64,000 bases of DNA from Candidatus Latescibacterota bacterium (GCA_022822725.1 JAJEAN010000007.1:135435-199434); one strand, 5' to 3'. Shown: positions 36,285 through 45,380, numbered from the stretch's first letter. Notes: generated by a model not told the origin, from the letters alone. Program-made: numbers and translations.

Positions 36285-37304
36285 CTACCGGCTGTTGCGC
36301 AGGCGTCTGACCTGGGCCCGTGCCCGGTTGTGCTCGCTGTTGGTAACGGAAAAGATGTGCCTGCCGTCTCCCCGGCCTACGAAGAAAAGATAGTCCACGT
36401 CCTTCGGATAGAGTGCGGCGTGAATGGATGCCTCGCCCGGGCTGCAGATCGGTCCCGGCGGCAGCCCGGCGTGCAGGTACGTGTTATAGGGCGACGGGTG
36501 GGCGAGGTGTTTCTGGTAGAGTCTCATGTTCGGCCTGCCGATCCCGTACTGGACCGTGGGGTCGGCCTCCAGGCGCATGCCCCTGCGCAGCCTGTTGTGA
36601 AACACCCCCGAAATGACGTCCCTTTCGTCGTCCACCATCGCTTCCTGCTCGATAATGGAAGCCAGGGTAACGATCTCGTGCTCAGTGTAACCCAGCGATG
36701 CCGCCCGTTCCCGGTACTCCGGCGTTATGGTCAGCAGGTACCGGGACGTCATCTGCCTTAGGATGTCATCGACCGTCATGTCGGGGTACATGTTGTAGGT
36801 CGCCGGGTAGAGGTATCCTTCCAGGGTCGGCGCTTCAATCCCCAGCGACCGCACTTTTTCCGGATCGGCGGCCCGTTGTACGAACGCGGTGGAATCGATG
36901 CCGATCCTCGCCCGCAGGACCCGGGCCGTTTCTGGGATGGTCAGGCCTTCCGGGACATTCACGCGATTTACCGCGATCCTGCCCTCGGTGAGCATGTTCA
37001 GGATCTGGCCGGCATCCATGTAGGACTCGATTTCGTAACGTCCCGCGTTTATGCTGTGTCCTACCTCCCTGTAACGCGCCAGCAGTTCGAACAGGACCGC
37101 GTGGTGTACCACGCCCCGTTCTTCCAGGTCACCGGCGACCTCGGAGAGGGTCATTCCGGGTTCGACGGTATACTGGATGACGTAGTCGCGCTGGACCGCG
37201 AGGTTGGAGAACTGGTAGGCCACGACCAGCGCGGCCGTTCCGGCCAGCACAACCGTTCCGGCCAGCACAGCGAGGACGATGGCAGGCGCAAGTCGCTTTT
37301 TCAT
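36285..37304 (-). CDS. mltG: Endolytic transglycosylase MltG
   Basis: A 339-residue membrane-anchored lytic transglycosylase that cuts nascent peptidoglycan strands. An N-terminal helix (residues 6-31) is followed by a LysM-like part (YTVEPGMTLSEVAGDLEERG) and the YceG domain. The catalytic Glu is Glu219 in ASIIEQEA. TVQYGIGR and NTYLHAGLPPGPICSPG are typical of the family. The ATG overlaps the ruvX stop (ATGA), so translation of the two is coupled; mltG and ruvX are neighbours in many bacteria. Confidence 0.95.
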   Translation of the reverse strand: MKKRLAPAIVLAVLAGTVVLAGTAALVVAYQFSNLAVQRDYVIQYTVEPGMTLSEVAGDLEERGVVHHAVLFELLARYREVGHSINAGRYEIESYMDAGQILNMLTEGRIAVNRVNVPEGLTIPETARVLRARIGIDSTAFVQRAADPEKVRSLGIEAPTLEGYLYPATYNMYPDMTVDDILRQMTSRYLLTITPEYRERAASLGYTEHEIVTLASIIEQEAMVDDERDVISGVFHNRLRRGMRLEADPTVQYGIGRPNMRLYQKHLAHPSPYNTYLHAGLPPGPICSPGEASIHAALYPKDVDYLFFVGRGDGRHIFSVTNSEHNRARAQVRRLRNSR

Positions 37305-37963
37305 GGGTGTGAATCCGGTTGCTGTTTCGTTCCCCGGCGGAAATCCAGGTAGTTCTGCAGCAGCATCGTGGCGGCGATCCGGTCCAGGCTGCCCTTGTTT
37401 GCCCGGGCCGTCCCGCCCATTTCCTGCATGACCCGACGGGCCGAAACGCTGGTCAACCGCTCGTCCCACGTCCGAACGTCGCAGGACACTCTGTTTCTCA
37501 GCTGGTCCGCCAACTCTTCGACCTTCCCGGCCATTTCGCCCGTGGTTCCGTCCATGTGGACCGGCAGTCCCAGGATGATCTCCCGGACCTGCGCCTCCTC
37601 GACGATGTCCACGATGGATGCGAGGGTTTCGCCCGTGCCGGCCGTTTGGATCGTCTCCAGCCCCTGGGCGATCAGGCCGGCCGGATCACTCAGGGCCAGA
37701 CCGACACGTCTTTCGCCGAAATCCACGGCGAGTACCCGTCCCGCCGGCGTTTGCCCCGTTCCGGTCCCCGTAGGCGCGTCGGCTCCTGGGAAACTTCCGC
37801 CCAAGCCACCACCGCCCAAGCCACCACCGGCCATGCTACCACCGGCCAGGTCATCACTGGCCAGGCCATCGGCACCATGCGCCCGGCGGCCTGACTGCCG
37901 TCCACGCTTCGTCTTCTGACGACGCGGCGTCGTGGCGCTGTTGGGTCTGTTTTTCCTGGGCAT
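37301..37963 (-). CDS. ruvX: Putative pre-16S rRNA nuclease / Holliday junction resolvase RuvX (YqgF) with a long N-terminal tail
   Basis: A 220-residue YqgF-family RNase H-fold nuclease that trims pre-16S rRNA. The core starts at VLAVDFGERRVGLALSD and holds LGLPVHMDG, WDERLTS and SLDRIAATMLLQNYL, with the acidic residues of the active site. Family members are about 140 residues; the extra 75 N-terminal residues are basic, then a run of Leu-Ala-Gly-Gly/Met units encoded by repeats. ATG 37963 is chosen; GTG 37990 is possible, and neither has a strong ribosome binding site. The core alone could be enough for function. Confidence 0.9.
   Translation of the reverse strand: MPRKNRPNSATTPRRQKTKRGRQSGRRAHGADGLASDDLAGGSMAGGGLGGGGLGGSFPGADAPTGTGTGQTPAGRVLAVDFGERRVGLALSDPAGLIAQGLETIQTAGTGETLASIVDIVEEAQVREIILGLPVHMDGTTGEMAGKVEELADQLRNRVSCDVRTWDERLTSVSARRVMQEMGGTARANKGSLDRIAATMLLQNYLDFRRGTKQQPDSHP
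37790..37865 (-). repeat. Repeat encoding Gly-Gly-Leu/Ala-Gly units in ruvX
   Basis: CCAAGCCACCACCGC and variants recur on the forward strand; the reverse-strand protein reads as Gly-rich units in the N-terminal tail. Confidence 0.7.
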
Positions 37964-38000
37964 GTGGATGCTACCTGTCACGCGCGGCACCGGAATCCGC

Positions 38001-38897
38001 TCAGTGCTTCTCTGACCGCTCCCGTTCGATTACCGGCGGCAGCCCGGTCACGCTGATGCGCCAGAGCAGGCGGCTGTCGCGGGGACCGGTGGCCGGTTCC
38101 AGCACCGTGGCCTTATGCAGGGTCGAGAAGGTGTCCCACGCACCGGCGTCGCCTACTCTGAAGTCGTACTCGGTCACGTACTGGGGCTTGATGGCGTGGG
38201 CGGCCAGTTCATCCAGCAGGTCGAAGGCCTCGTCGTCCGGCATGCCGACGATCCCGAAGGAACTGCCGCACACGCCGTAGAGCGCTTTGCGGCCGGTGAC
38301 CGGGTGGCGCTTGACCAGGGGATGGTAAACATTTTCGACCTGGTCCTTCTGGTCCAGCGTCAGTTTTTCCGCCGAGGTCGAGGACTCCTCGTTCATATCC
38401 GCCCGGTTGCCGTAGTGATGCAGGACGGACAGGTTGTCAATCCGGTCTTTCATCTTCAAGGGCAGATCGTCGTAGGCGGTCATCTGGTCGGCGAAGTAGG
38501 TCGGACATCCCCCTTCGGGCCACTGCCGGCCGTAAACGACCGTCGAACTGTTGGGCGGATCCTGGTAGGCCACGTCCGTGTGCCAGAAGGCCGCGCCTTC
38601 GTAAACGCCGATGGGACGCCCGTCTTCGAAAATGTTGGAGAGGTTGAGTATGGCCGGATGGTTCTCGTGGCGCAGGTGATCCAGGAAATGCGGCTTCTGC
38701 GCGCCGAACGCCCTGGTGAAGGCATCGTAACGGTCGAAGGTCATTTCCTGGCGAGGGATCACGATCAGGCCATGGACGTGAAACACCCGCAGGATTTCCC
38801 GTATGACTTCCGGCTCCAGGGGTTCCGACAGATCGACGCCGGATATCTCCATGCCGAATCCGGGCAGGGGTCTTGTGGAAATTCGCATGTCGGTCAC
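38001..38897 (-). CDS. TauD/TfdA-family dioxygenase
   Basis: A 298-residue Fe(II)/2-oxoglutarate dioxygenase. The iron ligands are His106 and Asp108 (FWHTDVAY) and His261 (FSTLHKAT), with Arg280 (LLWRIS) for 2-oxoglutarate. The N-terminus (LPGFGMEISGVDLSEPL) and the HGLIVIPRQ segment are characteristic. Relatives act on taurine, 2,4-D, sulfate esters or other small acids; the substrate is not evident. It lies in a same-strand run, upstream of ruvX and downstream of the anchored unknown protein. Confidence 0.9.
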   Translation of the reverse strand: MTDMRISTRPLPGFGMEISGVDLSEPLEPEVIREILRVFHVHGLIVIPRQEMTFDRYDAFTRAFGAQKPHFLDHLRHENHPAILNLSNIFEDGRPIGVYEGAAFWHTDVAYQDPPNSSTVVYGRQWPEGGCPTYFADQMTAYDDLPLKMKDRIDNLSVLHHYGNRADMNEESSTSAEKLTLDQKDQVENVYHPLVKRHPVTGRKALYGVCGSSFGIVGMPDDEAFDLLDELAAHAIKPQYVTEYDFRVGDAGAWDTFSTLHKATVLEPATGPRDSRLLWRISVTGLPPVIERERSEKH

Positions 38898-38934
38898 CTT
38901 TCGTACCTCATGGCGCTTACTTCATTACGCCGTC

Positions 38935-39990
38935 CTATGCCGGCGCGCCGTAGGGACTGTCTCGAAACACGGCCTTCAGGTCCCGCGCCCATCCCGAATC
39001 GGGCAGAAAGCGCGCACAGTCGTTCCAACCCGATTCGAAGGCCGCGCGAAACAGCGGTTCCGCCGATGACCGCGGCCACGCTCCGATCAGCCGGAACAGC
39101 GCGGGGGAGTACGCGCCGGGCCTGGGTGGCCCGGGTGGTCCGCTCGGTCCGGCCGGCCCTGCGGGCCCGGACCGCTTGTCAGACTCAGCCGTTGAGGCCG
39201 CTGAAGCCGGTTCCGCCCGGATCATGGCGCAGACGGCCGCGGTGTAAAGCCTGTCGTCGTACCGGGCCAGTAGTTCGTCTACCGGCGTCTCGCCGTCGGG
39301 TACGGACTCGTCCTCCATTCTGAACAGCAACTGCAACAGGGGCAGCATGGCTTCGTCCGGCAGCATCTCCGCCGGGCACTCGAGCAGGGAGACATAAACC
39401 GCGTCCCGGGTGTATTCCGCATCGAGGCTGCCCAGGTGGCCGTATCGATCGTCGATTTCCGGTGGCGTTCCGTAGGCGACAGGCGCCAGGGCCCGTTCCG
39501 GGGGGAGTACTGTTTCCCCGTCCGACGGGAAGACCTCCCGGTAGGCCGAAAGGGTGAGCCGCTTGACCTCGTAAGCGTACATGTCCGGGTGGGCGTCCTG
39601 CACGCGGTCCGCGGCGAACAGCAGCCACCCGGGCGCGTGCGCGGCTTCGTCGCGGTAGAGTAACCCACGGACAGGTTCGGGTGCCTCGTCGGCCAGGATG
39701 CGCAACTCGGCGGAATCAAGGGGAAGGTCCCCGATAGTCCGATGCGCCACGTCGAACAGTACCGCCACCTTCCGCAGATCGTCCTCGTCGTCGAGCCTCA
39801 ACAAAGTTTTCAAGGTGTTTTCGGCCGCCCTGCCGAGTCTGCCCAGCGGTTCGACCACCGACCAGCTGCCCTTTATTTCGGACTGTCCCCGACCGATCCA
39901 GCCACCCCGGTTGAACCAGTTGGCGATCGATCGGACAAGCAGGATCGCGACCACGACGAAGAGGGCAATGAATAGAAGGCGTTGAAACAT
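38935..39990 (-). CDS. Membrane-anchored protein of unknown function with collagen-like Gly-Pro segment
   Basis: A 351-residue protein. An N-terminal helix (LLFIALFVVVAILLVRSI, residues 4-21) anchors it; the rest is acidic and mostly helical, without a family I recognise. A GPAGPAGPSGPPGPP segment near residues 274-290, encoded by a 9-base repeat, splits the domain and looks like a tolerated insertion. It starts six bases after the M20 peptidase stop, so both are probably on the same transcript. Confidence 0.6.
   Translation of the reverse strand: MFQRLLFIALFVVVAILLVRSIANWFNRGGWIGRGQSEIKGSWSVVEPLGRLGRAAENTLKTLLRLDDEDDLRKVAVLFDVAHRTIGDLPLDSAELRILADEAPEPVRGLLYRDEAAHAPGWLLFAADRVQDAHPDMYAYEVKRLTLSAYREVFPSDGETVLPPERALAPVAYGTPPEIDDRYGHLGSLDAEYTRDAVYVSLLECPAEMLPDEAMLPLLQLLFRMEDESVPDGETPVDELLARYDDRLYTAAVCAMIRAEPASAASTAESDKRSGPAGPAGPSGPPGPPRPGAYSPALFRLIGAWPRSSAEPLFRAAFESGWNDCARFLPDSGWARDLKAVFRDSPYGAPA
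39119..39173 (-). repeat. 9-bp in-frame repeat (Gly-Pro-x)
   Basis: Forward-strand CCGGGTGGT-like units encode collagen-like Gly-Pro-x triplets in the reverse-strand anchored protein. Confidence 0.7.
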
Positions 39991-39996
39991 GACGGG

Positions 39997-41220
39997 CTAA
40001 TCCGCGACACCCAGCATGTCGATCACGATGCCGCAATAGGCCCGCGCGACACGGAGCGTGGACTCGATATCGACGTATTCGTTGGCCTGGCAGGTGTTAC
40101 CCCCTTCGGGGCCGTACACCAGCGTCGGGATACCCCCGGTCACGGCGAAGTGATTCGTGTCGGCCACGCTCCGGGCCAGGGCGTATCGCACCGGCCGGCC
40201 GAGTTGCGCTTCGACCCGTTTCCGGGTGGTCCGGACGAACTTCGACCCGGGATCCACGATATAGGGTGCCGGCGCGGGCGTGGGCCGGTCGTCCCAGGTG
40301 ACGCGCCACTCGGACGCGACCGGCAGGCTCCGGATCAGCGCTTCGATGTCGGCTGCCGCTTCGTCGATCGACTGTCCGGGAAGGATGTGCCTGTCGAGGA
40401 CGACCTGCGCGTGTTCCGGTACGAGAATGATGTTCCTCCCCCCGCTGATTTCGATGACGCAGATCGTGCCGCCGAGGTCGAATTCCTCGTTCCAGCCCAG
40501 TTCGATCCGGTCCAGTGCCGTGATGATCTTCGCGGCGTCTTCAACGGCGTTGACGCCCTCTCCCGTGTACGCGGCGTGGGCCGTCCTGCCCGCCAGGTCG
40601 ATCTTGATCACGTGGCGGCCCCGCGAACCGATACGCAGGCGTCCCGGCGGCGTGGGTTCGGGTATGAGGCAGCCTTCGCACCCCTCGAGCAACCCGCTGT
40701 CGATCAGGGCGTGGGCGCCCCGGGACCAGTTCTCCTCGTCGGTCGTGGCGGAGACGATCAGGTCGCCGTCCAGTTCCGCCCCGGAGCGGACGATGGCCTC
40801 CACCGCCGCGAGCACAGCAGCGGCCCCGGCCTTCATGTCGTGGGCGCCAAGCCCGTACACGCATCCGTCTTTGACTAAGGGTGACCACGGGTCCGTTTCC
40901 CATCCGTCGCACGCATCGAAGGTGTCCTGGTGGAAATTGAGCATGAACGCGCGGCCGTTTCCGCCGTCTTCGTCTCGACTGTTTCCGCGTCCGTTCCCTC
41001 GACCGTTTCCGCTTCCGGGAATCCGCACGGCCAGGGTGTCGCCTGAATCCTCCACCGGGATCCGGTGAACCCCGGCAAGGCCGATCTCCCCGAATAACCC
41101 ATGGAGCATGTCACCCAGGGCACATTCGTTTCCCGTGACCGACGGAATGGCGACCAGCCCTTCGATCAGCTCGGTGATGCGCCTGTGTGTGATGGACGAG
41201 GTGATGGCTTCCAGGGTCAT
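39997..41220 (-). CDS. M20-family metallopeptidase (ArgE/DapE type)
   Basis: A 407-residue di-zinc amidohydrolase of the ArgE/DapE/CPG2 group. Metal ligands can be placed: His97 in NFHQDTFDA, bridging Asp128 in GLGAHDMKAG, and the Glu pair in TTDEENWS (catalytic Glu162 and ligand Glu163). The lid domain begins about residue 200. Just before the first zinc strand, residues 69-90 are a Gly-Asn-Gly-Arg repeat. It could cleave N-acyl amino acids or succinyl-diaminopimelate; the sequence does not decide. It heads the reverse run that reaches mltG. Confidence 0.88.
   Translation of the reverse strand: MTLEAITSSITHRRITELIEGLVAIPSVTGNECALGDMLHGLFGEIGLAGVHRIPVEDSGDTLAVRIPGSGNGRGNGRGNSRDEDGGNGRAFMLNFHQDTFDACDGWETDPWSPLVKDGCVYGLGAHDMKAGAAAVLAAVEAIVRSGAELDGDLIVSATTDEENWSRGAHALIDSGLLEGCEGCLIPEPTPPGRLRIGSRGRHVIKIDLAGRTAHAAYTGEGVNAVEDAAKIITALDRIELGWNEEFDLGGTICVIEISGGRNIILVPEHAQVVLDRHILPGQSIDEAAADIEALIRSLPVASEWRVTWDDRPTPAPAPYIVDPGSKFVRTTRKRVEAQLGRPVRYALARSVADTNHFAVTGGIPTLVYGPEGGNTCQANEYVDIESTLRVARAYCGIVIDMLGVAD
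40952..41019 (-). repeat. In-frame repeat (Gly-Asn-Gly-Arg) in the M20 peptidase gene
   Basis: CCGTTTCCGCGTCCGTTCC-like units on the forward strand yield NGRGNGRGNSR in the reverse-strand protein, in a loop between two core strands. Confidence 0.75.
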
Positions 41221-41399
41221 GTGTCCGGCCGTTTAAATGTGCGCTCCGAGGCCTGTTTTCACCGGTCCTCCGCTCCTTCCCATGATAAATCGTAAAGCCC
41301 TGGCAGACAAGAGAATTATCTTGACATTCAGCGCATTGCGCGTTAGTTATACCAGCGCTTTCGGGGCTGTTGGGATCCATTCATTTTCCGGAGTCAGAC

Positions 41400-42797
41400 A
41401 TGGCATCAGAGCATTACGACGTGGCAGTGGTCGGCGGCGGGCCCGGGGGGTACGTTTCCGCGATTCGCGCGGCCCAGCTCGGATTGAAATCGGTTGTGAT
41501 CGAGAAGGACAAGCCCGGCGGCGTTTGCCTGAACTGGGGGTGCATTCCCACCAAGGCGCTGCTGAAGAACGCCGAACTCGTACTGACCCTGCGACACGCC
41601 GAAGACTACGGCATTTCCTGCGACAACCTGCAATTCGACATGGGCAAGGCCGTGCAGCGCAGCCGCAAGGCCGCGGACACGCTGGCCGGCGGCATCAAGT
41701 TCCTGCTCAAGAAAAACAAGGTGGATCTCGTCAGCGGCCACGGCCGCCTGGCTTCGGCCACTTCCGTCGACGTGACGAACGGCAAGGGGGAAACGCAGAC
41801 CGTCAATGCCCGTTCGATCGTGCTGGCGACGGGTTCGCGTTCCAAGGCGATCCCGGCCGTTCCGGTGGACGGTAAGCGGATCATCACCAGTACCGAGGCC
41901 ATGCTGATCGAAGAGCCGCCCGGGTCGATGACCATCATCGGCGGTGGCGCGATCGGCGTCGAGTTCGCCTACTATTACGCGGCGTACGGAACCGAGGTCA
42001 CCATCGTCGAGATGCTGCCCCATCTGCTGCCCGTGGAAGACGAGGAAATCAGCGAAACACTGGAAAAGAGCTTCGCGAAACTGGGTATCGGGATCAAGAC
42101 CGGGGCGCGGGTCGAATCGGCCGAATCGGGGCCGGACGGCACCGCTGTAACCGTATCCGTCGACGGGAAAGCAGAAACGCTGAAAGCCGACGTCACGCTC
42201 CTGGCCATCGGCCGGGACGCGAACGTCGAGGATATCGGACTCGAAGAACTCGGCGTCGAGACCGACCGGGGCTTCATCAAGGTGGACGAAACGTGCCAGA
42301 CGACGGTGTCCGGCGTGTACGCCATCGGCGACGTCACGGGACCGCCCCTCCTGGCCCACAAGGCTTCCGCGGAAGGGATCAATCTGGTGGAGCGGCTGGC
42401 GGGCCATCCGTCGGCGCCCATCGACCGCGACAACATACCCGCGTGCACGTATTGCCAGCCCCAGGTCGCCAGCGTCGGCCTTACCGAAGCGCAGGCCGCC
42501 GCGGAAGGACGGGAAATCCAGGTCTTCAGAATGCCCTATCGCTCCAGTGGCAAGGCCGTGGCCGCCGGCCAGACGGACGGCATGGTCAAGCTGATCGCGG
42601 ACGCGAAGTACGGCGAGATCCTCGGCGCACACATCATCGGGGCGGATGCCACGGAACTGATCGCGGAGATCTGCACCGCGCGCACCCTGGAATCGACCAC
42701 CCGGGAACTCCACAAGACCATACACGCCCACCCCACGCTGTCGGAACTGGTCATGGAAGCCGCCGCCGGGCTGGAAGGCGCGGCGATTCACATCTAG
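41400..42797 (+). CDS. lpdA: Dihydrolipoamide dehydrogenase
   Basis: A 465-residue flavoprotein disulfide reductase, the E3 subunit of 2-oxo-acid dehydrogenase complexes or the glycine cleavage system. FAD binding is at VVGGGPGGYVSAIRAAQLG, the redox pair is Cys43 and Cys48 (GGVCLNWGCIPTKA), NAD binding is at IIGGGAIGVEFAYYYAAYG, and the His-Glu dyad lies in HAHPTLSELVMEAA at the C-terminus. ATG 41400 has a GGAG upstream. No E1 or E2 genes are close. TTGACA at 41321 is a good -35, but its -10 is unclear. Confidence 0.95.
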   Translation: MASEHYDVAVVGGGPGGYVSAIRAAQLGLKSVVIEKDKPGGVCLNWGCIPTKALLKNAELVLTLRHAEDYGISCDNLQFDMGKAVQRSRKAADTLAGGIKFLLKKNKVDLVSGHGRLASATSVDVTNGKGETQTVNARSIVLATGSRSKAIPAVPVDGKRIITSTEAMLIEEPPGSMTIIGGGAIGVEFAYYYAAYGTEVTIVEMLPHLLPVEDEEISETLEKSFAKLGIGIKTGARVESAESGPDGTAVTVSVDGKAETLKADVTLLAIGRDANVEDIGLEELGVETDRGFIKVDETCQTTVSGVYAIGDVTGPPLLAHKASAEGINLVERLAGHPSAPIDRDNIPACTYCQPQVASVGLTEAQAAAEGREIQVFRMPYRSSGKAVAAGQTDGMVKLIADAKYGEILGAHIIGADATELIAEICTARTLESTTRELHKTIHAHPTLSELVMEAAAGLEGAAIHI

Positions 42798-42900
42798 GGC
42801 TGCCCGCGGGTCTCGCGGACTCCTCGCCGTCTCCGTTCTCCTCGCCGGTCCCGCATTCGGCGGAATCGGAGCCCGCCCGCCGGCCGGTAAGTGAAAGCAG

Positions 42901-42930
42901 TTGCCGAATACATCCGCATTGGTGTACAGT
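42901..42930 (+). promoter_or_regulatory. Candidate promoter for the PcfJ-like gene
   Basis: TTGCCG (42901-42906) and TACAGT (42925-42930) are 18 bases apart, with the ATG at 42963. Confidence 0.4.
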
Positions 42931-42962
42931 AACGGGAAGACCCAACCCGCACAGGATACGCC

Positions 42963-44666
42963 ATGCCTGATACCCATCTCGAGGCCGACCCTCGACTGAG
43001 CGCGCCGATGCGCCGGCATCTCCGTTCGCTTCACCTGGCTACGGTGGAAGCTTACAGGGCCTGGTGCCGGGAGAACGGTTTCAACGCCCGGCTCAACAAG
43101 ACCCTGCCCCAGCGGCGGCGGGAACTGTCCTCTTCGCGGAAGACCACGGAACAGCACCGTATCGACTCGGAACTCGAGGCGCATATTATCGCCCTGGGTC
43201 TGGGCACGATCGCGGAGTACCAGGCGTGGTGCCGGGCGCACGGCTTCGGGGACGGCCTGCAGAAGAGTACGGCGCAACGCCGGCACGAGATCCGGCTCGG
43301 GCGGCAGTCGAAAAGCCGGGAGAAGGCCGACCGGTCGTCCGCCAGCCAGCACCGTCGACGCCGGAAAGACCTGCTGAAGCGGATCGCCGCCGGCGAGGTC
43401 GACGACCGGGAGCTCACCAGTCCCGTGCTGCTCCGGGTGCACCATCTCTTTCAGAACGCGCCGCTCGATCCAAAGGCCCGGTCCGCCTTCCTGGCGCTCC
43501 TCCTGCACGTCGAACGACAGAGTAGACTGTTTCATCTCAAACCGGTCGTGCCCCAGTACGGACCGCAGCCGGCCAACAACTTCGTGGACGGGCTGGCGTC
43601 GCTGGCCGCCTGGCACGCCCGTTGGATCCGAAAGGTGGAGGCGTGGAAACCGGGCAGCCACAACGGCCGGCGGCAGTTCGGCGCGCTGGCGCGACATCTC
43701 CTGGCCGAATACGACGTGCCCGCGAGCATGGATACGGCGTTCTTCGCGGGTATGGAATCCGAGGCGAAGACCCGGCAGGGCTGGTTCGTTCATGTCGGTA
43801 CCGGCCAGAACATCCGCAAGGCCGCCATTCCATTGCGTTTCACCAAGCGCATGGCCCATGCGTTCATCGTGTCGGCACCGTCCGGATACACGGTGGACGC
43901 GGCCCTTCGCTGGGCCCAGGTGATCGGGATGGGCGGCGACGACCTGCTGGCGGAGGCGGTCTGCGATTCGATGCTGGGGGAGAGGTTCGAGGACGGGGCG
44001 TTCTGGGAGACCGTGTTGCACTTTTTCGTGAACCATCCAATGCTCGACGTGGCGCACGTGGGACCGATCGTCGATTACGTCCATCACCGGCGGACGGTCG
44101 CCCAGGAACAACGGGACCCGGACGGTAGCGTTCGTCTCATCGATCCGCCCGAACCGGATTTTACCATGAAAGGCCGCACGCCCGAATCCATGCTGCGTCG
44201 GGTGGAAGCCTGGCACCGCGGGTTGAATCGGTCTCAGCCAAAGCAACCCCGCCAGTGGGCATCCTGCGGGGTTCCCGGATACACGTGGGTGGACGAGGAC
44301 GAAAGGGCGGGGGAAATCCGGACCTGGCGCATCGAGGAGATCCGCAACAGCCGGGACCTGGGCTACGAGGGCAAGCACATGAAGCACTGCGTGGCCTCGT
44401 ATCTGACCTCCTGCGCGAACGGTACCCGGTCCATCTGGTCCATGAAGGTCGATTACCTGGGTTCCGGTGCGACCAGAAACGTGATGACCATCGAACTGCT
44501 CAACAACAGGAAGTACATCCGTCAGGTGCGCGGCCGCGGCAACAGCCGGCCCATGGACGCCTACAGCGGCCGAGCGCAGGAAGGCTGGAACGTGCTTACC
44601 ATGTGGGCCGACCAGGAAGGACTGACGCTGCCGGGCGGCAGGTCGTGGGCCATGCGCAGGGTGTAG
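42963..44666 (+). CDS. PcfJ-like protein
   Basis: A 567-residue basic protein whose C-terminal third matches the PcfJ pattern: GYEGKHMKHCVASYLTSCAN, then SIWSMKV, and NVMTIELLNN...IRQVRGRGN. The PcfJ family is named from an enterococcal conjugative plasmid, but its role is unclear and many copies are chromosomal. The N-terminus has two copies of a short unit (TVEAYRAWCRENGF...QRRREL and TIAEYQAWCRAHGF...QRRHEI), about 60 residues apart. The middle contains WAQVIGMGGDDLLAEAV. No relaxase, T4SS or integrase is nearby. The gene stands alone and ends ten bases before a long hairpin. Confidence 0.78.
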   Translation: MPDTHLEADPRLSAPMRRHLRSLHLATVEAYRAWCRENGFNARLNKTLPQRRRELSSSRKTTEQHRIDSELEAHIIALGLGTIAEYQAWCRAHGFGDGLQKSTAQRRHEIRLGRQSKSREKADRSSASQHRRRRKDLLKRIAAGEVDDRELTSPVLLRVHHLFQNAPLDPKARSAFLALLLHVERQSRLFHLKPVVPQYGPQPANNFVDGLASLAAWHARWIRKVEAWKPGSHNGRRQFGALARHLLAEYDVPASMDTAFFAGMESEAKTRQGWFVHVGTGQNIRKAAIPLRFTKRMAHAFIVSAPSGYTVDAALRWAQVIGMGGDDLLAEAVCDSMLGERFEDGAFWETVLHFFVNHPMLDVAHVGPIVDYVHHRRTVAQEQRDPDGSVRLIDPPEPDFTMKGRTPESMLRRVEAWHRGLNRSQPKQPRQWASCGVPGYTWVDEDERAGEIRTWRIEEIRNSRDLGYEGKHMKHCVASYLTSCANGTRSIWSMKVDYLGSGATRNVMTIELLNNRKYIRQVRGRGNSRPMDAYSGRAQEGWNVLTMWADQEGLTLPGGRSWAMRRV

Positions 44667-44675
44667 CAAAAAGAA

Positions 44676-44726
44676 AGCGACGGCATTTGGGCGGCCGCGT
44701 TGGAAGCGGCAAGGGATGCCGTCGCT
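44676..44726. repeat. Perfect 11-bp inverted repeat with a 29-base loop
   Basis: AGCGACGGCAT (44676-44686) pairs with ATGCCGTCGCT (44716-44726). On the reverse strand the stem is followed by TTTCTTTTTG, as in a rho-independent terminator. No reverse-strand gene ends here, however; on the forward strand it lies just after the PcfJ-like stop without a T run. Confidence 0.6.
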
Positions 44727-44933
44727 GAAATGATTGGATATGCTCCCGCGGGGCGCCGGAGTCATATCGAATCCTTGGTCATTGGCGGGCTATCGATCGT
44801 GGCCGTGATGCAATCACGTGTTCGATGCCTGCCTGTACTACCCTATTGGACTCCGAAACGCCGAAAAAGATGCAGTAAATCGGTCCTGGCATACGTATTC
44901 CCGATCCCGGCAGACCAGGATCCTCCGCGAACT

Positions 44934-45380
44934 ATGCAGATCGAAACGATTACCTTTCTCGCCGCGATGACGGGTTACGCCGGGTTGACCGCGAACATGG
45001 TCCTTGTCGCCGTGGACCGCCACCGGCGGAAGCACATGGTGCCGGTCGCGCTGATCGTCTTCGCCCACGTCTTTCTCGTCTGGCACTACCGGTACGATTG
45101 GGAGATTATCCAGGCGACCAGAAACGGATATGCGGGGTTCGTTATATTCCATGCCGCGTTGCTCGGTATCCTGGCCGCCCCGCTGGCCGGGAACCCCTGG
45201 GCCCGGCGGCTCGTGGCCTTCTCGTTCCTTGTCGCCGCCATGGGGGCCAGCGGCGCCGTCATGCGTTACGACGAAGTGGCGGTCTACCGCCTTCCCGTTT
45301 TCGTATGCGGTCTCGTCGGCCTTTCCGCGATCGCTTACCGGATATTCGGACGTTCCAGACCACGGGGGACACCACGATGA
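44934..45380 (+). CDS. Small four-helix membrane protein
   Basis: A 148-residue integral membrane protein with four predicted helices at about residues 5-24, 36-54, 66-84 and 92-110, plus a fifth at about 120-138. A conserved-looking WHYRYDW loop follows the second helix. I do not recognise the family. ATG 44934 is chosen because the first helix begins right after it; the frame to the left is open but low in hydrophobic content. Its stop overlaps the start of the PhyH gene (ATGA), so the two are coupled. Confidence 0.65.
   Translation: MQIETITFLAAMTGYAGLTANMVLVAVDRHRRKHMVPVALIVFAHVFLVWHYRYDWEIIQATRNGYAGFVIFHAALLGILAAPLAGNPWARRLVAFSFLVAAMGASGAVMRYDEVAVYRLPVFVCGLVGLSAIAYRIFGRSRPRGTPR

Noticed and set aside
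41321-41353. Promoter for lpdA
   Set aside because: TTGACA at 41321 is perfect, but the best -10 hexamers are weak or at 20-21 bases, so no site is listed.
41406-44765. Open frame of over 1100 codons on the reverse strand
   Set aside because: It lies antisense to lpdA and the PcfJ-like gene, both with clear family motifs. Long reverse frames are expected where third positions are G/C-rich, and the product has no domain.
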